Positions 58,462-64,000 of a DNA stretch of 64,000 nt are shown here, one piece after another. The notes under the pieces were generated by a model. The model did no database searches and was not told the DNA's origin. It was given only the letters and a program-made list of their open reading frames with translations. Numbering within the stretch: the first letter of the stretch is position 1; each line of letters begins with the position of its first letter. Made by a program: the position numbers and the translations under genes. Source of the stretch: Methylomonas sp. UP202 (GTDB lineage: Bacteria; Pseudomonadota; Gammaproteobacteria; Methylococcales; Methylomonadaceae); assembly GCF_029910655.1 (NCBI RefSeq), contig NZ_CP123897.1, forward strand, positions 4,763,547-4,827,546, written 5' to 3'.

Positions 58462-59369
58462 TCGGCTATCTTAAGTTGGTCGAAAATTTGAACCGCTTCG
58501 TCTAGGCAGCTGTAACGCAACTGGTAACAGCTTGCTCGGTCCAATACATTACGCAAGGCGTAAAATCCCGCGTAGCCTAACCGACTAAAATTAAACGCGT
58601 TATCCGCTACATCAATAAACGTTAACGATTTTGCCTTTGGCGCAAACTCGGTCGCGGAGCCAGCTTCATATTTTGGAAATATGATCCACGCAATCGGACA
58701 AGACTCGCTCTGCCGACTGACGCTGGTTTCGGGTGGCTTAAGATGGCAAACAGTGCCCTTCGATGTATCCGTTGACAATGGCCCGAACACAAGGCCAGGA
58801 TAGCGCTTGGCGACGATGTCAATGGATTGATTCTTCAAGCTGACGGGACGGGGAAAGGGGTGTACTCGGAATGTCACTGGATCAACCAGAGTCAATTCGT
58901 CCGATAGTAATCGCCAACCTTCTTGAATCAACGTGGCGGTCAAAGTACTTTTTCCGGATCCCGGCGGCGCCGGTAACACAGCCGCCCAGCCATTTTTCTC
59001 TATGACAGCAGCATGGATTATCAAAAAAGTATTAATTTGACTAGATACACACCAATTCATCCCCCATTCGATCAAAGCCGGGGCATGTTGTAGCGGTAAA
59101 GGATTGAAGGGCGCGTAGCCATCAAAACGAAATTCAGCGCTTTTACTTATCGAGCTGAACCAATTATGTCCAGAAGCAACCGATACGGGGAAATCGACGA
59201 ACACACTACTATCAAAAACTTCAAAATCGGCATACAAAATCGAAAGACTCTGCGCCACTGAAGCCAATTTAGTCGTGATAGCAAAGCAAAACTGACCAAG
59301 TTGCAAATTCAAACCGCTATTTCGCAGTCGGCTATTAACCTCCTGGAAAGGCAAATGCTGTAATCTCAA
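58458..59369 (-). CDS. HprK-related kinase A
   Basis: 303 residues. Central P-loop LPAPPGSGKSTLT near 135-147, preceded by FLIIHAAVIEKNGWAAVL and followed by RLLSDELTLV near 160-170. This is the HPr kinase-like ATPase core of the HPr-rel-A family (TIGR04352 by memory). Related kinases phosphorylate the C-terminal residue of lasso peptides, so a small-peptide substrate is conceivable. The start is a TTG overlapping the PqqD-like stop (TTGA); no internal Met is available in the first 100 residues. Its neighbours on both sides are coupled, so they probably act together. Confidence 0.88.
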   Translation of the reverse strand: MRLQHLPFQEVNSRLRNSGLNLQLGQFCFAITTKLASVAQSLSILYADFEVFDSSVFVDFPVSVASGHNWFSSISKSAEFRFDGYAPFNPLPLQHAPALIEWGMNWCVSSQINTFLIIHAAVIEKNGWAAVLPAPPGSGKSTLTATLIQEGWRLLSDELTLVDPVTFRVHPFPRPVSLKNQSIDIVAKRYPGLVFGPLSTDTSKGTVCHLKPPETSVSRQSESCPIAWIIFPKYEAGSATEFAPKAKSLTFIDVADNAFNFSRLGYAGFYALRNVLDRASCYQLRYSCLDEAVQIFDQLKIAE

Positions 59370-59638
59370 TTTACCGGCTCAATTAATTCTTTTTGCAACA
59401 AAACCTGTATCAGACTTTCTAAATACCCAGCTTTGTCGCGCGATTTATCCGATAAGTCGAAATTTCCGATGATGTCTTCAAGCATCGTTTGATCAAATGG
59501 CGTAGGCTGAAAACATCGCTGAATCAGCTCTAACGGCATCGCCTCAAACAAAAACGTAGTACCGGAGTTGCGATGATAAATCACGACCCCATCACCCCAA
59601 TCCACGCAATAGACTTCTCCAACTACTCGCCAGAGCAT
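59366..59638 (-). CDS. PqqD-like peptide chaperone of the HPr-rel-A system
   Basis: 90 residues. MLWRVVGEVYCVDWGDG and VVIYHRNSGTTFLFEAMPLEL match the HPr-rel-A-type PqqD family (TIGR04353 by memory); PqqD/RRE domains bind leader peptides of ribosomally made modified peptides. ATG at 59638 gives the normal family N-terminus and lies 20 bp after the upstream stop. An in-frame TTG at 59671 would add 11 residues. It is always found beside an HprK-related kinase in this system, and is so here. Confidence 0.85.
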   Translation of the reverse strand: MLWRVVGEVYCVDWGDGVVIYHRNSGTTFLFEAMPLELIQRCFQPTPFDQTMLEDIIGNFDLSDKSRDKAGYLESLIQVLLQKELIEPVN

Positions 59639-59658
59639 AAAACCAGAAGACTGTTGTC

Positions 59659-60495
59659 TTACGCCGTGCAACCGTCAGAGATCAAGTGATGGCAAAAGTC
59701 AATAATATCCTGGGCTGAACAATCTACTGCACCAACTTTATACTTACCTCCGGTCTTTACCGCCTGAAAACAAGCTTGGACATCCGACAGCGAGCTTCCA
59801 ACCACATGTTTGCCATCACAAGCGTTAACAAACAACCAAGCCATACAGTTATCCAACCCTATATCAGTCCCTTGATCCAGCTCTTTTATACAATCGTTTA
59901 ACGTTTTGTTGGCATTGGTGGTAGGCCCTAACGCAGTATCACTGAAGATATAATATCCGTAGGTGGCCTCGTTACGCTTAAGAGTCGCATAGTCATTCTG
60001 GCCGTTGGATCGCAATTCACTCTTCGTTTTCGGCGCTTGAGTGCTTTTAGTCCACACCGCATTTAAGTTCCATTGCCCCTTTTGAGTGTCGTTCCGGTTT
60101 GAGGTCCAAGAGTTTGGCGCCGTTCTATCTCGTCGACACCCAGATCCCCCTTCCAAAGTTCCACCCGTCTCGTGTTTACTCGAGTGAGGCTTACATTTGC
60201 TTAAAGGCCACTGACTCGGGTTGTCGCAATAATGCTTCGGGGGACGCGGCCCCGGATTAGTCACAATATTACCGGAGTACGCAGTTCTATTCGGACCTAT
60301 TGAATGAAACCCAGAAATGGTACATTCGTCAACGCCACCAGTACCCCCTCCCCATGCAGGACGATTAGCCAAAGTTAGGATGACAGGAACCGCAACGCCA
60401 GCTTTAGCAAACTTTCTTCTGGATTTATCAATGACTTGCTTGCCCTCTTGCAGTTGACCGTTCTCGATCAGGCTATCATCTTCTTCGAATCGCAT
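59659..60495 (-). CDS. Cysteine-rich protein with Tat-like twin-arginine motif, candidate substrate of the HPr-rel-A genes
   Basis: 278 residues, no family recognised. SRRKFAK (residues 25-31) fits the Tat motif SRRxFxK and is followed by a short hydrophobic stretch (32-43, GVAVPVILTLAN) and a Gly-rich WGGG. The mature part is hydrophilic and has 11 cysteines, most in x-x-C-polar contexts. A positively charged, low-complexity region spans about 70-150. If exported, the cysteines would form disulfides. It is the first gene of a coupled unit with the PqqD-like chaperone, kinase and nucleotidyltransferase. The hydrophobic segment is shorter than in ordinary Tat signals, so the Tat reading is tentative; residues 1-45 could instead be a leader peptide recognised by the PqqD protein. 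Confidence 0.7.
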   Translation of the reverse strand: MRFEEDDSLIENGQLQEGKQVIDKSRRKFAKAGVAVPVILTLANRPAWGGGTGGVDECTISGFHSIGPNRTAYSGNIVTNPGPRPPKHYCDNPSQWPLSKCKPHSSKHETGGTLEGGSGCRRDRTAPNSWTSNRNDTQKGQWNLNAVWTKSTQAPKTKSELRSNGQNDYATLKRNEATYGYYIFSDTALGPTTNANKTLNDCIKELDQGTDIGLDNCMAWLFVNACDGKHVVGSSLSDVQACFQAVKTGGKYKVGAVDCSAQDIIDFCHHLISDGCTA

Positions 60496-60588
60496 ATTAC
60501 ACCGCCACTTAGAAAAACTTGAATTGGTTCACACTCTAGCAAATCAATTAATTAATGTCTATTGCCCGCTCGTACAAGTTAACCAGCG

Positions 60589-62478
60589 TCAAAACCCGGC
60601 ATTTCTAAGAAACGCCTCGAACATTAACAGCGACCAAATCGCAGCGCTGTAATCTCGCAAACCTGCCTGGTGTTGGGTCACTATATGCTCCAAGTAAGTG
60701 CGATTAAACCAACCCGTTTGACCAAGCGCATTACCCAACAATGCCACCCGTACGCGTTCTTTCAAAGGCCCTCGGAACCAACTGCTCAAAGGCACGGCAA
60801 ACCCCATTTTAGGTCGATACAGAATATCGTTCGGAAGATAAGACTCCAGTGACTTTTTAAACAAATATTTGCCTTCTCGACCATTGAGCTTATAAGACGG
60901 CGGCAATGTCGCCATCCATTCCACCAGTTTGTAGTCCAACAACGGAACCCTGACTTCCAAGGCGTGAGCCATGCTTGCCCTGTCGACTTTAGTCAGGATG
61001 TCACCGGCTAAGTAAGTCTTCAGATCCAGATATTGAACCATAGACAGAGGATCGCTCGGTGCTTTTTCCCGATATCGATGAAATACCTCGATTGCGCCGT
61101 AACCTTGCAATTCCGCCCTTAGCTGCTCGCTAAATAATTGCTGACGCATGCCATTAGACAGCACCGACACGCTATGAAAATAGCCCGCCATAGAATCTCG
61201 GCCTATCGACTCCAACGTGGTTTTTGCTCTAAATACCTTCGGTGCCCAGTCGAGTTTTGGGTAGACCCGACCTAAGGTCGAAAACAAAGGCATCCGCAAA
61301 CCGTCCGGCAATAAAGAACGCATTCTCTCCTCGTAGGTATGCCAGCGATAGCGCCGATAACCCGCTAAATTTTCGTCGCCGCCATCCCCGGACAACACCA
61401 CGGTCACTTGTTTTTTGGCTAACTCGCAAACCCGATAAGTGGGTAATGCGGAACTGTCGGCATAGGGTTCGTCATACAAACCGGATAAGCAATCAATCAG
61501 ACTGAAATCATCGGGATCGACTTGTTCGACCCGATGAGCAGTGTGATATCGACCGGCAACTTGAGCCGCGAATTGCGATTCGTTGAATTTTGGATCGCCG
61601 AACGAAATCGAGCAAGTGTTAACCGGATCGTCGGACAAACCGGCCATTAAAGCCACGACCGCGCTGGAATCAACGCCGCCCGACAGGAAGGCTCCCAAAG
61701 GCACGTCAGCCATCATCCGGATTTTAACAGCCTCCCGTAAGCGTTCGATCAACTCTTCACCAGCAGCATCCATGCTAGAGAAATTACCCGGATCGAAAGT
61801 CACATCCCAATATTGACGAGGCTTAATCCGTTCGTCTCCGCGCCGAATCGCCAAACTATACCCCGGCTCCAGCTTATAGACATCCCGATAAATTGTTTTA
61901 GGGTCTGGCACGTAACCGAAACCGAAATAGTCCTCGACCGCCGTCGGATCAATCCGAGTTGGCAGCAGCGGATGCTGCTTAAGCGCCTTCAACTCGGAAC
62001 CGAATATGAAATGTCCGTTAGCCAATAGTGAGTAGTACAACGGCTTGACACCCAATCGATCACGCGCAAGGAACAAGGTTTGTTTTGGTCTGTCCCACAA
62101 CGCAAACGCAAACATACCCCGTAGTCGGTCCACGCAAGCTTCTCCCCACGCTTGCCAAGCGTAGAGTATTACCTCGGTATCGCAGTGAGTTCTGAAGCTG
62201 TAGCCCAAGGCTTCCAACTCGCCGCGCAGCTCGGGAAAGTTGTATACCTCGCCATTGTAGGTTAGGACGACATTTCTATCCGCGCTGTGCATCGGTTGCT
62301 GACCACTGGACAAGTCGATGATCGACAAACGACGATGCCCAAAGCCCAAGCCGGGCTCACTATGCAGACCGCCCTCGTCCGGTCCACGATGAAACTGGGA
62401 TTCGTTCATTTTCGACAACAATCCGCGGTCAATTTCCCCGCTGCCTTGCATATCGAATATCCCCACGATGCCACACAT
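60589..62478 (-). CDS. Exosortase A system-associated amidotransferase (asparagine synthase, glutamine-hydrolysing)
   Basis: 629 residues, matching the length of the TIGR03108 XrtA-associated amidotransferase 1 family. The glutaminase Cys2 is present (MCGIVGIFD); FHRGPDEGG and YNGEVYNFPELR complete the N-terminal Ntn domain. The C-terminal synthetase domain has the PP-loop FLSGGVDSSAV near 263, SGDGGDENLAGYRRY near 370 and KVDRASMAHALEVRVPLLD. It probably amidates a carboxylic acid (for example a uronic acid) in the exopolysaccharide using glutamine nitrogen. It sits between the glycosyltransferases and the HPr-rel-A-type genes; 93 bp separate it from the next gene. Confidence 0.93.
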   Translation of the reverse strand: MCGIVGIFDMQGSGEIDRGLLSKMNESQFHRGPDEGGLHSEPGLGFGHRRLSIIDLSSGQQPMHSADRNVVLTYNGEVYNFPELRGELEALGYSFRTHCDTEVILYAWQAWGEACVDRLRGMFAFALWDRPKQTLFLARDRLGVKPLYYSLLANGHFIFGSELKALKQHPLLPTRIDPTAVEDYFGFGYVPDPKTIYRDVYKLEPGYSLAIRRGDERIKPRQYWDVTFDPGNFSSMDAAGEELIERLREAVKIRMMADVPLGAFLSGGVDSSAVVALMAGLSDDPVNTCSISFGDPKFNESQFAAQVAGRYHTAHRVEQVDPDDFSLIDCLSGLYDEPYADSSALPTYRVCELAKKQVTVVLSGDGGDENLAGYRRYRWHTYEERMRSLLPDGLRMPLFSTLGRVYPKLDWAPKVFRAKTTLESIGRDSMAGYFHSVSVLSNGMRQQLFSEQLRAELQGYGAIEVFHRYREKAPSDPLSMVQYLDLKTYLAGDILTKVDRASMAHALEVRVPLLDYKLVEWMATLPPSYKLNGREGKYLFKKSLESYLPNDILYRPKMGFAVPLSSWFRGPLKERVRVALLGNALGQTGWFNRTYLEHIVTQHQAGLRDYSAAIWSLLMFEAFLRNAGF

Positions 62479-62499
62479 ATTATTATTCTCCGGCGCTAT

Positions 62500-63633
62500 T
62501 TATCGCTCGTCATAAACCCGTTGGTAGCGAGACACCATATTATCGATCGAAAACTCCTGGCGGATGCGCTCCAATCCGGCCGCCCCAAAACGGCGACGCT
62601 TGTCGGAATCGGCAACCCACTCCGCTAGCACCTTTGCCATAGCCTCCGGATTTTCCTTTTCGACCAGCATCCCTGTCTCTCCGTCCAAGATCAGCTCGGG
62701 ATTGCCTCCAACCCTCGTCGCCAACACTGGAAGCCCCGTTGCCATCGCTTCCAGTATAGTATTGGATATACCTTCGGCCTTGGATGGCAACACAAAAATA
62801 TCCAGGCAACGCAAAATATCGGGGATGTCGTCACGATCACCAGACATCCAAGCTTGGTCTAGCAATCCGGCATCCGTCAATAGGCCAGCACTCTCTGCTC
62901 GTAAAGGCCCATCGCCTATCAACCAAAGCCGAGTCACTCCAGCAAAGCCCGGATACGTTTGGCAAGCATGAATGTACGCCCTAACCAGTGTCAATTGATC
63001 CTTTACTCCATGCATACGACCCACCGTGCCTATGACGACTTTCCCGGACAAAAGCATATCGCAATGCATTGGAGCCGCCCGATCGCAATCGCGAGGATAA
63101 AACCGGTTTGTGTCAACACCGTTACAAATGCGAGTGATTTTAGCTGCCGGAATTTTGACCTTTTCCTGCAAATAATCCTGCAAATGTTTGGACAATGGAA
63201 TGAATCGATGAATGATTAGCCCCAACGCTCGACGCAAGCGCTGATACTTTAGGTTATTGCCGTCAGGATCAAACACGTCCCAGCCGTGTTCCCCGTGAAC
63301 CCGGTAGGGTATTCGAGCCAACCAGGCGCAAACCTGATATTCGATAGCCCCTAGATTTCGGGTATGCACAACCGCAGGCTTCCAAGCCTTAAACAACTTA
63401 TAAACCTTATAAAACGACGCCCAGTCCTGCCCCGGTTTCTTATGTAACTGGTGGACGACGACATCGGACCGGTCGATACGCTGGGTAAAATCTGTCGCAT
63501 CGGCCAAACAAATGATGGCATGCCGATAACGTTCTTTCGGCATTTTGTTAATGATATTAACTAAGCCATTTTCCAAACCGCCGATGCCGAGACGGTAAAT
63601 GATATGCACAACCAAAGGCACCGCTTCGTCCAT
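62500..63633 (-). CDS. XrtA-associated glycosyltransferase (TIGR03088 type)
   Basis: 377 residues, GT4. VVHIIYRLGIGGLENGLVN is the N-terminal signature of the TIGR03088 PEP-CTERM/XrtA-system glycosyltransferases. The donor half has GTVGRMHGVKDQ near 205 and EX7E in SKAEGISNTILEAM near 295. It is a cytoplasmic, membrane-peripheral enzyme that extends a lipid-linked glycan. ATG at 63633 is preferred over an in-frame TTG at 63639; AAGG lies about 8 nt upstream. Its gene lies 8 bp after the preceding glycosyltransferase stop. Confidence 0.94.
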   Translation of the reverse strand: MDEAVPLVVHIIYRLGIGGLENGLVNIINKMPKERYRHAIICLADATDFTQRIDRSDVVVHQLHKKPGQDWASFYKVYKLFKAWKPAVVHTRNLGAIEYQVCAWLARIPYRVHGEHGWDVFDPDGNNLKYQRLRRALGLIIHRFIPLSKHLQDYLQEKVKIPAAKITRICNGVDTNRFYPRDCDRAAPMHCDMLLSGKVVIGTVGRMHGVKDQLTLVRAYIHACQTYPGFAGVTRLWLIGDGPLRAESAGLLTDAGLLDQAWMSGDRDDIPDILRCLDIFVLPSKAEGISNTILEAMATGLPVLATRVGGNPELILDGETGMLVEKENPEAMAKVLAEWVADSDKRRRFGAAGLERIRQEFSIDNMVSRYQRVYDER

Positions 63634-63641
63634 CGTCAACC

Positions 63642-64000
63642 TTAACCTGCGAGCAAAGTCAAAAGCTTATCGGCATTCGCGGACCAGCCAAACGCACGTT
63701 CGACAAACCGACGGTTGTCTTCGGCGTAAACAGTAGGTTGTTGCAGGTAAGACACAACCCTTTCGGCAAACTCATTTGGTTCATCGGCGACGGCGACCTG
63801 CAACTCTTGACCAGCAGATATCCCTTCCATCGCCGCCGACGTTGCGACCACGGGCTTAGCCATCGCCATGGCTTCCAAAACCTTGTTCTGTATGCCTCGA
63901 GCAATACGTAACGGTGCCACGATCAAACGGGCGTGAACAATATATGGTCGCACGTCGTCGACTTTGCCGGTAACGATCACTGCCGAGTCGTTTTCCGATA
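63642..64000 (-). CDS. XrtA-associated glycosyltransferase (TIGR03087 type), C-terminal part; 5' end beyond right edge
   Basis: Only the C-terminal 119 codons lie in the window; the frame stays open to base 64000. VTGKVDDVRPYIVHARLIV and PLRIARGIQNKVLEAMAM are typical of the TIGR03087 PEP-CTERM/XrtA glycosyltransferases, with the EX7E-type region represented by IQNKVLEAM. It is the most upstream gene of the exopolysaccharide operon visible here. Confidence 0.9.
   Translation of the reverse strand, partial: SENDSAVIVTGKVDDVRPYIVHARLIVAPLRIARGIQNKVLEAMAMAKPVVATSAAMEGISAGQELQVAVADEPNEFAERVVSYLQQPTVYAEDNRRFVERAFGWSANADKLLTLLAG

Overview
The window looks like chromosomal DNA of a gammaproteobacterium, probably a methanotroph-type member of the Methylococcales. 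This is inferred from the housekeeping order dusB-fis-purH-purD, a type IV pilin, and a dense set of exosortase A (PEP-CTERM/XrtA)-associated exopolysaccharide genes, including families known mostly from such bacteria. No 16S rRNA or methane-oxidation gene is present, so the genus stays open.

Bases 1-32587 (minus strand) carry a five-gene hybrid polyketide/non-ribosomal peptide assembly line, transcribed right to left in one tightly coupled operon. The order is three single-module type I PKS proteins (each KS-AT-DH-KR-ACP), a 4722-residue NRPS (docking-C-A-T-C-A-T-C-A-T-E-C-A-T), then a further PKS cut by the left edge after its KS-AT. The first three A domains read as serine and the fourth as glycine. 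The predicted backbone is an unsaturated or hydroxylated short polyketide, then Ser-Ser-D-Ser-Gly, then at least one more ketide unit. Loading, release, export and tailoring genes are not in the window. I do not recognise the product. The adenylation domains show striking DNA-level homogenisation.

Bases 32588-33878 form a gene-poor boundary with a putative promoter/operator and decayed remnants of an IS200/IS605-type and an IS110-type transposase. They abut a tRNA cluster (Pro-TGG, Arg-TCT, His-GTG; 33879-34132, minus strand). This fits a genomic island attached at the tRNA genes.

Bases 34276-50959 are mostly conserved genes: parC, the dusB-fis pair, purH, purD, an RlpA-like protein, a SirB2-family membrane protein, a small one-helix protein, tex, a TIGR04073-type exosortase-associated protein and sbcC. 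At 48944-51580 a type IV pilin with a sigma-54-like promoter is followed by a GT-C-type membrane glycosyltransferase with C-terminal TPRs, a candidate pilin-modifying enzyme.

Bases 51760-64000 (minus strand) are part of an exosortase-associated exopolysaccharide locus. It holds four glycosyltransferases, two asparagine-synthase-type amidotransferases (one without the glutaminase cysteine), a PaaK/CapK-like AMP-forming enzyme, a nucleotidyltransferase, an HprK-related kinase, a PqqD-like chaperone and a cysteine-rich protein with a Tat-like twin-arginine motif. The last four resemble the poorly understood 'HPr-rel-A' system and are, with the PKS/NRPS line, the best candidates for undescribed biology here.
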